Shown here: in pieces, positions 16,050 through 24,997 of the stretch
How the letters are laid out: every line of letters starts with the position of its first letter
How positions within the stretch are numbered: position 1 is the stretch's first letter
From: Rhizobiales bacterium 62-17
Lineage (GTDB): Bacteria; Pseudomonadota; Alphaproteobacteria; Rhizobiales; Beijerinckiaceae
Direction: 5' to 3'
DNA length: 45,785 nucleotides
Assembly: GCA_001898965.1 (NCBI GenBank)
Contig: MKVW01000003.1
Location: forward strand, 283,013 to 328,797
Notes under the pieces: model-generated
The model's database searches: none
What the model was told of the DNA's origin: nothing
Seen by the model: only the letters and a program-made list of their open reading frames with translations
Program-made: the position numbers and the translations under genes

Positions 16050-16346
16050 TCAGCTTTCACCGATCCCGTCGACGAGAATGAGATGACGGGTCAAAGCTTC
16101 GTCGCGAACGGCGAGGGCATCGGCATATTCGGGCGAGCGGTACCAAAGCCTGGCCTGTTCGGTGGCGGGAAATTCGACGACGACGATCGTGCGCGGCATC
16201 CACTGACCTTCCAAAGGTTCAATCGGGCCGCCGCGCACCAGATAGCGGCCACCGTACTGAGCAATCGAGGCGGCGGCGCGCGTCCGATAGGTTTCGAAGG
16301 CTGCGGCATCCTTGGCGGTCACGTCGGAGATCAGATAGGCGGGCAT
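16050..16346 (-). CDS. DUF1330 family protein
   Basis: A 98-residue ferredoxin-like (dimeric alpha/beta barrel) protein. It has the family pattern MPAYLISDVTAKDAAAFETY, then GGRYLVRGGPIEPLEGQW, RTIVVVEFPATEQARLWYRS and PEYADALAVR. Length matches the family (about 95). No catalytic function is established. It lies just downstream of the RND efflux gene on the same strand, separated by a GC-rich hairpin with a T-rich tail, so it probably has separate transcription. Confidence 0.85.
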   Translation of the reverse strand: MPAYLISDVTAKDAAAFETYRTRAAASIAQYGGRYLVRGGPIEPLEGQWMPRTIVVVEFPATEQARLWYRSPEYADALAVRDEALTRHLILVDGIGES

Positions 16347-16371
16347 TGGAGCCTCGAAGACAGTGAAAATG

Positions 16372-16398
16372 AAAGGGCCCGCGCGCTAGCACGGGCCC
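16372..16398 (-). terminator. Intrinsic terminator of the RND efflux operon
   Basis: On the minus strand GGGCCCG (16398-16392) pairs with CGGGCCC (16381-16375) around a 10-nt loop, followed by TTTCATTTT. It is 25 bp past the RND permease stop codon. Confidence 0.65.
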
Positions 16399-16423
16399 CA
16401 AATGTCTCACTTCGCCGTGGCGT

Positions 16424-19400
16424 TTATTCGGCGGCGTGGCGAACCGGAACCGGTTCGAGGTCGGGTTCGGCCTCGACCTGTTGCGTGGCGCCGCCGGAAA
16501 TGTAGCTGTCGACCTTGTCGAGGTAATAGTAGATCACCGGCGTGATGTAGAGCGTCAGCAATTGCGACACGCACAGGCCGCCGACGATGGCGATGCCGAG
16601 TGGCTGGCGTAGTTCGGCGCCGGCACCCGCGCCAATGGCGATCGGGATGGCGCCGAAGATTGCGGCCAAGGTCGTCATCATGATCGGGCGGAAACGGATC
16701 AGCGCGGCTTCGCGGATCGCGGGCAGGGCGTCGACGCCGTCGCGCCGTCGCTCAAGCGCGAAGTCGACCATCATGATGGCGTTCTTCTTGACGATGCCGA
16801 CAAGCAGCAGCACGCCGATGATGGCAATGACCGACAAATCCATGCCGAACAGATGCAGCGCCAGCAGCGCGCCGATGCCGGCGGAGGGCAGGCCCGACAG
16901 AATGGTGATCGGGTGGATGTAGCTCTCGTAGAGCACCCCGAGCAGAATATAGATAGTCAGAATGGCGGCGATGATCAGCGGCACCTGACCCTTTTGCGCC
17001 TCCTCGAACAGAGCGGCAGCGCCCGAGAAATTGGTCGAGATGGTCGCCGGCAGTTCGATTTCCTTGGCGACGCGGCGGATTGCCTCGTTGGCCTCCGACA
17101 AGGCGACACCCGGCGCGACATTGTAGGACAGCGTCACGGCCGGTTGCAGCGACTGACGGTTGATGGTGAGCGGGCCGACAGACCGGCGGATCGTTGCCAC
17201 CTGGTCGAGCGGAACAATCGGGAAGTTGAAGATATTGGCGGTCGGGGCGGGCGTCGCGGACGTTGTCGAGCTGCTGCTGGAGCCGGCGCCTGTCGTCGGT
17301 GCGACAGGTGCCACGACCGTGCCGCCGGCGCCTGGTTGGGCGCGGATGTAGATGCGGCTGAGAGCCGACGGGTCGTCCTGGAAGCGGCGGTTGGCGAGCA
17401 GGATGACCTGATAGTCGGCGATCTGGGTGAAGATCGTCGATATCTGGCGGGCACCGTAGGTGTTGAACAGAGCTGTGCGGATCTGGTCGGCGGTCAGGCC
17501 ATAGGCGGCCGCCTTCTCGCGGTCGATATCGACGTTGAGTTCTGGATTGCGGATCTGCAGATCGCTCGTCACGTCGCGCAGGCTGGACAGTTCGCGCATG
17601 CGGTCGAGCATTTCGGGGCCCTTGGCATAGAGGGCCTTGAGGTCACCCGATTGCAGGGTGAATTGATATTGCCCGCGCGACTGGCGGCCGCCGGACAGGT
17701 TCATGTTCTGCACCGGGTTGAACACGGTGTTGATGCCGGGCACGGCGGCAGTGGAGCGGCGCAGCCGGGCGATGACGTCTTGAATATTGCCACGCTCCGC
17801 CTTCGGTTTCAGCGCGACGAAAACGCTGCCCTGGTTGGCGGCGCCGAGGAAGCCGACGTTCGAGGCGACATATTCGACCGCCGGGTCCTTCAGGACGATG
17901 TCGACCACTTTCTGGTTGAGATTGGATTGCAGCGGAAAAGCGGTGTCGGGCGAGACTTCTGTCGAGCCGGACAGGAAGCCCGTGTCCTCGGTCGGGAAGA
18001 AGCCCTTCGGCATCCAGATGAACATGGCGATGCTGACGCCGATGGTCAGGAAGGTGATGCCGAGCATCAGCAGGCGTGCGCGCAGCACCGCGTCGAGCGT
18101 GATGCGGTAGAGCGAATTCATGCCGTCGATGAACCAGTCGACGCTGCGCGTGAAGGCATTCGGCTTGGCGTGATGGTCGATCGGCTTGAGGATGCGGGCG
18201 CAGAGCATGGGCGTCAACGTCAGCGACACGAAGCCCGAAACCAGAATGGAACAGGAGATCACCACCGCGAATTCGCGGAACACGCGCCCGACCACGCCGC
18301 CCATCAGCAGCACCGGAATGAACACGGCGACGAGCGAGAAGGTGATCGACAGAATGGTGAAGCCGATTTCGCGCGAGCCCTTCAGCGCCGCTTCGAAGGG
18401 ACGCATGCCCTCTTCCATATGGCGCATGATGTTTTCGAGCATGACGATGGCGTCGTCGACGACGAAGCCGACGGCGAGCGTGATCGCCAGCAGCGATATG
18501 TTGTCGATCGAATAACCGAACATATACATGAAGGCGCAGGTGCCGATCAGCGACACGGGCAAAGCGAGCGCCGGAATGATCGTCGCAGTCATCGTCTTCA
18601 AGAAGAGGAAGATGACCAGCACCACCAGGGCGACGGACAGAAGCAGGGTGAACTGCACGTCGTGGACGGATTCGCGGATCGATTCCGAGCGGTCCAGCAA
18701 TACGCGCGCTTCGACCGAAGGCGGCAATTGCGCCTGCATCTGCGGAAGCTTTTCCTTGATCGCGTCGACGACCGCGACCGTATTGGCGTCCGACTGGCGG
18801 AAGATCGCCAACTGGATCGAACGGTCGTTGCCGAACCAGGCGGCGGTGCGGTCGTTCTCGACCGAGTCATAGACATTGGCGATTTCGGACAGGCGCACCG
18901 GCGAGCCGTTACGCCAGGCGACGACAATGTCTTTATAGCCGGCGGCCTTTTCGATCTGGCCCGTGGCTTTCAGCACCGCATCCTTGTTCTCGCCGCGCAG
19001 ACCGCCGACAGGGGCCGAGGAATTGGCAGCGGCGACGGCGGTGCGGATTTCGTTCAGGGTCAGGCCGCGCGCCGCGGCGGCATCGGGATCGGCCTCGATG
19101 CGGACGGCGAATTTCTGCTGGCCGAAAATCAGCACCTGGGCGACGCCCGGGATTTGCGAGATCTGCTGGGCGAAGGTGAATTCGGCGTAGTCGTTGGTTG
19201 CCGATAGCGGCAGCACCGGCGACTTGAGGCTGAGGAACAGGACCGGCGCGTCAGCCGGATTAACCTTGCGGAAGCTCGGCGGTGCCGGCAGTTCCGGCGG
19301 CAGGCGCCGCAAAGTGCCCGAGATTTGCGACTGCACGTCAAGGGCCGCGCCGTCGATGTTTCGGTCGAGATCGAACTGGATGATGATGTTCGTCTGGCCG

Positions 19401-19657
19401 TTCGACGACCGCGAGGTCATCTGGGTGATGCCGGGGATGGTGGCGAAGGCGCGTTCGAGCGGTGCGGCGATCGAGGACGCCATGGTCTCCGGATTGGCGC
19501 CGGGCAGGGTGGCGGAGACGCTGATCGTCGGGAAGTCGACTCGGGGCAGGGCGGCCACCGGCAGTTTCGAATAACCGAAAAGGCCGAAGACGATGAACGA
19601 CATCATCAGCAATGTCGTCATCACGGGACGGCGAATACATAGCTCCGAGATGTTCAT
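16424..19657 (-). CDS. RND multidrug efflux permease (HAE1, MdtB/MdtC-like)
   Basis: A 1077-residue inner-membrane, proton-driven efflux pump. It opens with MNISELCIRRPVMTTLLMM, has twelve expected membrane segments in two halves, and carries the proton-relay Asp pair in GFVVDDAIVMLENI (about residue 400). Sequences such as LPGANPETMASSIAAPLERAF resemble MdtB/MdtC more than AcrB. A Gly/Ser/Thr/Ala/Pro-rich insert at about residues 770-815 (plus-strand 17209-17345) is unusual. The ATG at 19657 is preferred over the adjacent GTG because GGAAGG lies 7 nt before it. It follows its adaptor gene by 39 bp. No TolC-like channel gene is nearby, so a shared channel elsewhere is likely. Substrates are unknown. 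Confidence 0.93.
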   Translation of the reverse strand: MNISELCIRRPVMTTLLMMSFIVFGLFGYSKLPVAALPRVDFPTISVSATLPGANPETMASSIAAPLERAFATIPGITQMTSRSSNGQTNIIIQFDLDRNIDGAALDVQSQISGTLRRLPPELPAPPSFRKVNPADAPVLFLSLKSPVLPLSATNDYAEFTFAQQISQIPGVAQVLIFGQQKFAVRIEADPDAAAARGLTLNEIRTAVAAANSSAPVGGLRGENKDAVLKATGQIEKAAGYKDIVVAWRNGSPVRLSEIANVYDSVENDRTAAWFGNDRSIQLAIFRQSDANTVAVVDAIKEKLPQMQAQLPPSVEARVLLDRSESIRESVHDVQFTLLLSVALVVLVIFLFLKTMTATIIPALALPVSLIGTCAFMYMFGYSIDNISLLAITLAVGFVVDDAIVMLENIMRHMEEGMRPFEAALKGSREIGFTILSITFSLVAVFIPVLLMGGVVGRVFREFAVVISCSILVSGFVSLTLTPMLCARILKPIDHHAKPNAFTRSVDWFIDGMNSLYRITLDAVLRARLLMLGITFLTIGVSIAMFIWMPKGFFPTEDTGFLSGSTEVSPDTAFPLQSNLNQKVVDIVLKDPAVEYVASNVGFLGAANQGSVFVALKPKAERGNIQDVIARLRRSTAAVPGINTVFNPVQNMNLSGGRQSRGQYQFTLQSGDLKALYAKGPEMLDRMRELSSLRDVTSDLQIRNPELNVDIDREKAAAYGLTADQIRTALFNTYGARQISTIFTQIADYQVILLANRRFQDDPSALSRIYIRAQPGAGGTVVAPVAPTTGAGSSSSSTTSATPAPTANIFNFPIVPLDQVATIRRSVGPLTINRQSLQPAVTLSYNVAPGVALSEANEAIRRVAKEIELPATISTNFSGAAALFEEAQKGQVPLIIAAILTIYILLGVLYESYIHPITILSGLPSAGIGALLALHLFGMDLSVIAIIGVLLLVGIVKKNAIMMVDFALERRRDGVDALPAIREAALIRFRPIMMTTLAAIFGAIPIAIGAGAGAELRQPLGIAIVGGLCVSQLLTLYITPVIYYYLDKVDSYISGGATQQVEAEPDLEPVPVRHAAE

Positions 19658-19696
19658 CACCCGACCTTCCAGCCCTTTAGTCCAGCCGCCCGTTAC

Positions 19697-20989
19697 TCAA
19701 CTATCCGTTTTGCCCGTGTCATTGCGGATGACGACGCGCGCGCCATTGGCCAAAGCCAATGCGCCTTCGACCACGACGGTCTCGTCGCCCTTCAAACCTT
19801 CCGAAATGATGTCGCGGCCATCCTGCGTTCGCGCCACTTTGACCGTGCGCAGGCGTGCCACGCCGTTTTCCACCACATAGACGAAATTGCCTTCCTGGCC
19901 CGATTGGGTGGCTTCGCGCGGAATGCTCACCACGTCCTGCTCGATACGCAGAACGATGCGCAGATTGCACAATTGCCCAGGCCAAAGTCCTTCGTCGGCA
20001 TTGTCGAAGACGGCGCGCACACTGACGGTGCCGGTCGCCGGATCGATCATGTTGTCGACGAAAGCGATCTTGCCCTTGATGGTGCGTTGCGAGCCTTGCG
20101 GCGTCGCCTGCACTTCGGCGCCAGGGGCCCCGATGGAATCGCGCAGATCCGGCAGCAGATATTGAGCGAGCGAGAAGGCGACGTAGATCGGCGCCGTCTG
20201 GACGATGGTGGCGAGCGTACCGGTGGCGGTGTTGTCGCCGGAGCGCACGATATTGCCCGCCTTGGCGCTGATCATGCCGACCCGTCCGGTGATCGGCGCT
20301 GCGATCGTGTACCAGCCGAGCTGCACTTTCAGGTTTTCGATTTGTGCCTTGTCGCCGGCGATATTGGCGGTGGCGGTTGCCGCCGCCGTGCGGGCGTTGT
20401 CGAGATTGATCTTGGTGCCGGCGTTCTTCGACAGAAGTTCGGCGTAGCGGGCGACATCGCGATTGGCCTGTTCGAGGGCGGCGACATCGCGGGCAAGGGT
20501 GGCTTCGGCCTGTTTGATCTGCGCTTCGACCTGACGGGAGTCGAGCTGCGCGATGACCGTACCGGCCTGGACGAGGCTGCCTTCGGCAACGCCGATCTTG
20601 TCGACCTGGGCATCGACGCGGGTCTTCAGCGCCACTGTGGCCATCGGTTGGGCAGTGCCCAGCGAATTGATCACCAGCGGCATGGAGCCGCGCGAGGCCT
20701 TGCCCGTGACCACGGGAACGGCCGGCCGGCCGCCGGGAGACCCGGCTGGCGCGTTCGGCGCGGCGGCCGGAGCTTGCGCCTGGGCCTGGCCGATGGCGCC
20801 GCCATTGGCGTTTGGCGTGTAGGCCGGCAAAATTCCGACAAGAATGGACGGCAGATAGGCGCGTGCGGCATTGCCGCGATCACCCGCCCCCGGGAAGATC
20901 GTGTTGGCGGCGCCCGGCCAGATGACCGCGGACGCGATCACGGCGACGGCCACACCGGTGAGCGTCGTCGCGACGCTGGGCCTTTTCAT
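19697..20989 (-). CDS. RND efflux periplasmic adaptor (HlyD/MdtA-like)
   Basis: A 430-residue membrane-fusion protein that links the RND permease to an outer-membrane channel. It has an N-terminal hydrophobic segment (about residues 7-25), a low-complexity Ala/Gln/Pro linker (about 68-92), the lipoyl half VALKTRVDAQVDKIGVAEGS, an alpha-hairpin with EAQIKQAEATLARDVAALEQ and ELLSKNAGTKINLDNA, the second lipoyl half WYTIAAPITGRVG, then beta-barrel and membrane-proximal domains. The ATG at 20989 is chosen over the upstream one at 21046 because GGAGGGAG lies about 10 nt before it and the signal segment follows directly. A TATAAT hexamer on the minus strand (21066-21061) could be its -10 element. 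Confidence 0.9.
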   Translation of the reverse strand: MKRPSVATTLTGVAVAVIASAVIWPGAANTIFPGAGDRGNAARAYLPSILVGILPAYTPNANGGAIGQAQAQAPAAAPNAPAGSPGGRPAVPVVTGKASRGSMPLVINSLGTAQPMATVALKTRVDAQVDKIGVAEGSLVQAGTVIAQLDSRQVEAQIKQAEATLARDVAALEQANRDVARYAELLSKNAGTKINLDNARTAAATATANIAGDKAQIENLKVQLGWYTIAAPITGRVGMISAKAGNIVRSGDNTATGTLATIVQTAPIYVAFSLAQYLLPDLRDSIGAPGAEVQATPQGSQRTIKGKIAFVDNMIDPATGTVSVRAVFDNADEGLWPGQLCNLRIVLRIEQDVVSIPREATQSGQEGNFVYVVENGVARLRTVKVARTQDGRDIISEGLKGDETVVVEGALALANGARVVIRNDTGKTDS

Positions 20990-21150
20990 AGAACGTAGTC
21001 TCCCTCCGGCGGACGTTTGCCGTCTCGCCCATGTCTGAAGTTTCACTCCCCCGTTCGCTCATTATATCACGGCGGGGGCGAATGCACCTAGATTACATAA
21101 AGTTGAGGATGCTTCGAGTTACGATAAGGCAATGTTCGCGCCAGCCCTGC

Positions 21151-21507
21151 TCAACGGCGGTGGAAAAGCCCGCAAAACCCCGTAACCAGCCAGCCGAGGA
21201 TCATCAGCATGCCGCCGGCGGGCGCCGCCATGGGGAAAGCCCGCACGCCAGCCAGTGCCCGCAGGGCCAGATCGCCCGAAAACAGCACAGTTCCGAGCAA
21301 AAGTGTGCCGCCGCCGGCCAGCAGCAGGAGCGGCGAAGCGCCCCCCAGCGCCAGGGCCAGCAGCGCGGCGGCGTGGAAAAGCAGCATATTGGAAGCCGGA
21401 TTGAGCAGTTCCGGCGCGCCCGCGTGAGTCGCGGCGGCGGCCAAAGCCACGCCAGCCGCGCCCATCAGGCCGGCAAGCAGGACGAAAAAGCGGCTGGATG
21501 ACGCCAT
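21151..21507 (-). CDS. DUF423 membrane protein
   Basis: A 118-residue protein with four predicted membrane segments and the DUF423 pattern: GLMGAAGVALAAAATHA near the start, then FHAAALLALA, GTLLLGTVLFSGDLALRAL and PAGGMLMILGWL. The family (E. coli YgdD-like) is widespread and uncharacterised. The ATG at 21507 has AGGGA 7 nt upstream; an upstream in-frame ATG at 21555 would add a hydrophilic tail. It is transcribed toward the RND operon, with 161 bp between the coding regions. Confidence 0.83.
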   Translation of the reverse strand: MASSSRFFVLLAGLMGAAGVALAAAATHAGAPELLNPASNMLLFHAAALLALALGGASPLLLLAGGGTLLLGTVLFSGDLALRALAGVRAFPMAAPAGGMLMILGWLVTGFCGLFHRR

Positions 21508-21622
21508 TGTTATTTCCCTGGAATGAGCAAAGACCGATTGGGGCGGCGGCCTCAATCTTGAATCAAGATTTCCGGCGCAGGGTAGCGGCGTTACGCTGAC
21601 TGGCCGCCTTGTTTGGATTTAT

Positions 21623-22831
21623 ATGCATATCTTCATCCTCGCCGATCACGCCTATATCAATGGCGGCCAATCGAAAGTCGCCATCGAAAGCGCGCTCGGG
21701 CTTGCGGCGCGTGGCCGCAAGGTGACCTATTTCGCAGCCGTCGGGCCGGTCGACCCGCGCCTGGAGCAGGCCGGCATCGCGGTCATCTGCCTCGATCAGT
21801 TCGACATCGATACGACGCCCTCGAAGCTCGGTTTCCTCAGCCAGATCATCTGGAACCGGCCGGCGGAGCGGCGGCTGGAAGCGGCTCTGGCGGGGCTCGA
21901 CCGGCATGAAACCGTGGTGCATGTCCACGCTTGGCCGAAGGCGCTTTCCCCCTCGATCGGCGCGGCGTTGAAGCGGGCCGGGCTGCCTTGCGTCTACACC
22001 ATGCACGAATTCTTCCTGGTGTGCCCGAACGGCGGCTTTTACGACTATCCCAGAGCCGTGACCTGCCATCGGGTGCCGCTGTCGCTGTCTTGCATCGCCA
22101 CCAATTGCGACTCCCGTAATTACGCCCGCAAACTGGTGCGGGTTGGCCGGCAAGTGGTGCTCGATCACAGTGGCCTGAAAGAGGCCATCGGCCACGTCAT
22201 CACCATCAGCGCCCTGCAAGACGAGGTGTCGCGGCCCTATATGCCCAAGCATCCGGTCTATCACCGCGTCGACAATCCAATCGAAGCGCAGGATCTGGGC
22301 CCTAAGGACAAACCGGGCACGGGCTTTCTCTATGCCGGCCGGCTGTCGCGGGAGAAGGGGATCGAGCATTTCTGCGCCGCCGCGGACCTTGCGGGCATAG
22401 CGCCTGATATAGCCGGTGACGGGCCGCTGATGGATGAACTCAAGGCGCGCTATCCGAAGGCGAACTTTCTCGGTTGGCAAAAGTCTGATGCGGTGCGCGC
22501 TCACATGCGCGCGGCGCGCGCGCTGGTGTTTCCCTCGGTCTGGTACGAAGGCCAGCCGCTGACCGTCTATGAAGCCTTGGCGCTGGGCACGCCGGTCATT
22601 GTTTCGGACGTCTGCGCCGGCCGCGAGGCGGTGGAGGATGGCGTCAACGGCCTGTGGTTCAAGTCCGGCGATGCGCAGTCTTTGGCCCAGGCGCTGCGGC
22701 GTTTGAGCGATGACGGCGAAGCGGCGCGCATGTCGCGCGCCGCCTATGAGCGCTATTGGGCGCGGCCGTTGACGTTAGACCGACATCTCGACGCCATCGA
22801 GGCGATCTACCGGCAGGCGCTGGCCGGCTAA
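21623..22831 (+). CDS. Glycosyltransferase family 4
   Basis: A 402-residue GT-B enzyme that probably adds a sugar to a polysaccharide or lipid-linked acceptor. The N-terminal half has ILADHAYINGGQSKVAIE; the C-terminal half has GFLYAGRLSREKGIEHF and the nucleotide-sugar-binding PSVWYEGQPLTVYEALALG (about residues 299-317, with the EX7E-type Glu pair). A Cys-containing segment (HEFFLVCPNGGFYDY, then CHRVPLSLSCIATNCDSRNY) is known to me from a subgroup of polysaccharide GT4 proteins. The ribosome binding site is weak (GGA 7 nt before the ATG). It lies 2 kb from the EPS locus with unrelated genes between, so its product is uncertain. Its stop overlaps the convergent hydrolase gene. Confidence 0.87.
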   Translation: MHIFILADHAYINGGQSKVAIESALGLAARGRKVTYFAAVGPVDPRLEQAGIAVICLDQFDIDTTPSKLGFLSQIIWNRPAERRLEAALAGLDRHETVVHVHAWPKALSPSIGAALKRAGLPCVYTMHEFFLVCPNGGFYDYPRAVTCHRVPLSLSCIATNCDSRNYARKLVRVGRQVVLDHSGLKEAIGHVITISALQDEVSRPYMPKHPVYHRVDNPIEAQDLGPKDKPGTGFLYAGRLSREKGIEHFCAAADLAGIAPDIAGDGPLMDELKARYPKANFLGWQKSDAVRAHMRAARALVFPSVWYEGQPLTVYEALALGTPVIVSDVCAGREAVEDGVNGLWFKSGDAQSLAQALRRLSDDGEAARMSRAAYERYWARPLTLDRHLDAIEAIYRQALAG

Positions 22832-23553
22832 TCGCGGCCCGCTTCCACCAGTTTGTCGGCGAGACCGACCGGATTGGTGAAGAGCACTTCGTGACTGCCC
22901 GGCATCTGCACCAGCCGGTAGAGACCGAGACGGCTCGACATGCGGGGGTGCCATCCCCACTCGCCGGGGGGAAGTGCGATATCCTCGGTGCAGTTCAGAT
23001 AGCTCTTGGGGATTTTCGTTTCGTAGAAGCGTTTCAGATCGAGTTTGTCGATCAGCGGCTGATAGGGTTCCGACGACAATGTCTCGTAGGCCGATTTGGC
23101 CAGGGCTTCATCGGCGTCGTTCATGAAGGCTTCGCGCCAGATCGGAAACGGCATGGTGACCGTGCGATCGGCCGAGGCGTCCGAGAGCTGCTTGAACAGC
23201 GCGCGATAATGCGGTGGGGTCTCATCGTCGAGGCTGTTGCCGGGCAGGGGCACGAAGGCGTTCCAGAACACCAGCCGGCGAATGCGATCAGGAATTTCTT
23301 CCGCCAGTCGGGAGATGATCGTGCCGCCGTAGGAATGGCCGGCGAGAACGAAGTCCTTCAGGTCCGCCTTGGTGATCTGGTTGACCAGATCGGCGATCTG
23401 CTGGGCGTGGGTGACGTTTTTGTCGACCCCTTTGCCGGGGCCGAGCACGGTTGGCGCCGTGACCTTGTGGCCGAGTTGTTCGAGCCGCTTGGCGACCGGC
23501 GCCCAATGTTCCCCCGTGTGCCAAGCGCCGTGAATCAAAACGAAATGTGTCAT
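22828..23553 (-). CDS. Alpha/beta hydrolase (esterase-type)
   Basis: A 241-residue alpha/beta-hydrolase. Visible are the oxyanion-hole HGAWHTGEHW (residues 8-17), the nucleophile elbow AGHSYGG with Ser74, and a C-terminal PGSHEVLFTNP with the catalytic His near residue 220. The HGAWH and SHE.LF.NP forms match the plant methylesterase/hydroxynitrile-lyase-like branch also common in bacteria. No signal peptide, so cytoplasmic. It diverges from an AraC-type regulator 184 bp away, which may control it. The substrate cannot be inferred. Confidence 0.85.
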   Translation of the reverse strand: MTHFVLIHGAWHTGEHWAPVAKRLEQLGHKVTAPTVLGPGKGVDKNVTHAQQIADLVNQITKADLKDFVLAGHSYGGTIISRLAEEIPDRIRRLVFWNAFVPLPGNSLDDETPPHYRALFKQLSDASADRTVTMPFPIWREAFMNDADEALAKSAYETLSSEPYQPLIDKLDLKRFYETKIPKSYLNCTEDIALPPGEWGWHPRMSSRLGLYRLVQMPGSHEVLFTNPVGLADKLVEAGRD

Positions 23554-23637
23554 GGATTGTCTCCCTCTCCGATCCCGGCTCTAGCATGATCGCGGTCGGG
23601 CGGCTTGGACAGAGGCGCCGGTGGTTTTGGACGCAGG

Positions 23638-23675
23638 CGCCGGACCCTTGCGCCGACCCTTGCGCCGGACCCTTG
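23638..23675. repeat. Three tandem copies of CGCCGGACCCTTG
   Basis: Units at 23638-23650 and 23663-23675 are identical 13-mers; the middle unit at 23651-23662 lacks one G. The array lies between the divergent hydrolase and AraC genes, 62 bp before the AraC start. Direct repeats are the usual layout of AraC binding sites, so an operator role is possible; slippage is the alternative. Confidence 0.55.
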
Positions 23676-23737
23676 CCTTTGCCCGTCGCGCCGACCGGGC
23701 TAAGCTGTCGCCGCCGTGGCGGATGAGGGAGATCGTC

Positions 23738-24667
23738 ATGCGGGTTTGGTCGACTGACGATGTCGCGGGGAGGGAGCGTTTCTCTTTCTGGAACGATGCG
23801 GTTTGCGACGCCTTCCTGAAGGTGCGGACGGAATGTGACGAGCCCGAAGGTTTTCAGGGGCGCATCAGCAGTGTCGCGGCGGGTCCCTTGCTCGTCAATC
23901 ATGTGACGTCGCAGACCCATGTGGTGCGTCGCAGCCGCGCTTCGGTGAGCGCCGACAACAGCGACCATTTCCACGTCAATCTGCACATGGATGGCGTTTG
24001 CGTTCTGACCCAAGGCGACAGGCAGCAGCAGCCTGGGATCGGCGATTGCCTGTTCTTCGACAGCACGCGACCGTTCGATCTGAATTTTCCGACGGCGATG
24101 TCGCTCACCAGTTTCATCGTGCCGCGCGCGATGATCCTGGCGCGCGCGGCCGATGCGGTTGACGCCGTGGCCCTGCCGCTGTCGCGCAGCGGGGCGGGGA
24201 CCTTGTTCACCGCCTTCGCCAGGACATTGGCCGCGACGGCGGATCGACTGAGCCCGGCGGAGGCGGCGCAGGCCAGTGAAATCTTTGTCGATCTGCTGGC
24301 CTTGGCGCTCGGTGCGACACGCGGCGAAGGCGTGCGCGATAGCGTGCAGCAGGCGCGTTTTCAGCACGTCTGTCAGCACATCCGCGCTCGCCTTTCGGAT
24401 CCCGCATTGTCCCTGAACGACGTGGCGCAGGCAGTAGGCTTGGCGCCGCGCACGCTACAGACTTTATTCCGCGCCGAGGGCACAACGTTCAGCGACTATG
24501 TGCTGGAACAGCGGTTGCAGCTGGCCTATCGGCAACTGGCGGCGGGGTATCGCCGTTCGTTGACCGAACTCGCCTATTCGGTCGGCTTCGGTGATCTGTC
24601 CTATTTCAGCCGCGCCTTTCGTCGTCGCTTCGGTGTGACGGCGCGGGAGCGGCGGACCATGATGTAA
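23738..24667 (+). CDS. AraC-family transcriptional regulator
   Basis: A 309-residue regulator with an N-terminal AraC_binding_2-like sensor (about residues 1-170, with FSFWNDAVCDAFLKVRTEC at the start) and a C-terminal double helix-turn-helix. The first HTH is LSLNDVAQAVGLAPRTLQTL, the second is SLTELAYSVGFGDLSYFSRA followed by FRRRFGVTARERR, the AraC hallmark. The ATG at 23738 with GAGGGAG before it is chosen over an upstream frame extension full of Arg and Pro. The effector is unknown. The divergent hydrolase gene and the tandem repeats between them suggest a local target. Confidence 0.88.
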   Translation: MRVWSTDDVAGRERFSFWNDAVCDAFLKVRTECDEPEGFQGRISSVAAGPLLVNHVTSQTHVVRRSRASVSADNSDHFHVNLHMDGVCVLTQGDRQQQPGIGDCLFFDSTRPFDLNFPTAMSLTSFIVPRAMILARAADAVDAVALPLSRSGAGTLFTAFARTLAATADRLSPAEAAQASEIFVDLLALALGATRGEGVRDSVQQARFQHVCQHIRARLSDPALSLNDVAQAVGLAPRTLQTLFRAEGTTFSDYVLEQRLQLAYRQLAAGYRRSLTELAYSVGFGDLSYFSRAFRRRFGVTARERRTMM

Positions 24668-24691
24668 GAGTTGTGATCGTTTGGAGGTTCC

Positions 24692-24997
24692 ATGTCAGCT
24701 CAGTGCCGTCACACCGACAGCATCAAGGTCGTCACGCCCAGCGCCTTGGGCTGCGAGGAATGTTTGAAGACCGGAAGCTGGTGGGTGCATCTGCGTGTGT
24801 GCCGCGCCTGCGGCCATGTCGGCTGCTGCGACCAGTCGCCGAACAAACATGCGACCGGCCATTTCAAGGCCACCGGCCATCCGATCATCGAAGGCTATGA
24901 TCCGCCGGAAGGCTGGGGTTGGTGCTATGTCGACGAGACCTTCATCGATCTGCCGGACCAGACCCCGCAGAACGGGAAAATCCCGCGCTATTTTTGA
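24692..24997 (+). CDS. UBP-type zinc-finger protein
   Basis: A 101-residue protein with a ubiquitin-hydrolase-like (zf-UBP) zinc finger. Candidate ligands are Cys5, His7, Cys21, Cys24, Cys37, Cys40, Cys45, His53, His57 and His63, in the pattern C.H...C..C...C..CG..GC......H...H....H. Stand-alone bacterial zf-UBP proteins are common, but their role is unknown; bacteria of this group have no ubiquitin. GGAGG lies 6 nt before the ATG. It is 24 bp downstream of the AraC gene on the same strand. Its TGA stop abuts the convergent acyltransferase stop in TGATCA. Confidence 0.85.
   Translation: MSAQCRHTDSIKVVTPSALGCEECLKTGSWWVHLRVCRACGHVGCCDQSPNKHATGHFKATGHPIIEGYDPPEGWGWCYVDETFIDLPDQTPQNGKIPRYF

Noticed and set aside
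16853..19207. 784-codon plus-strand frame inside the RND permease gene
   Set aside because: Antisense shadow: low-complexity Asp/Arg/His/Gly composition, and the minus strand encodes a full-length RND pump.
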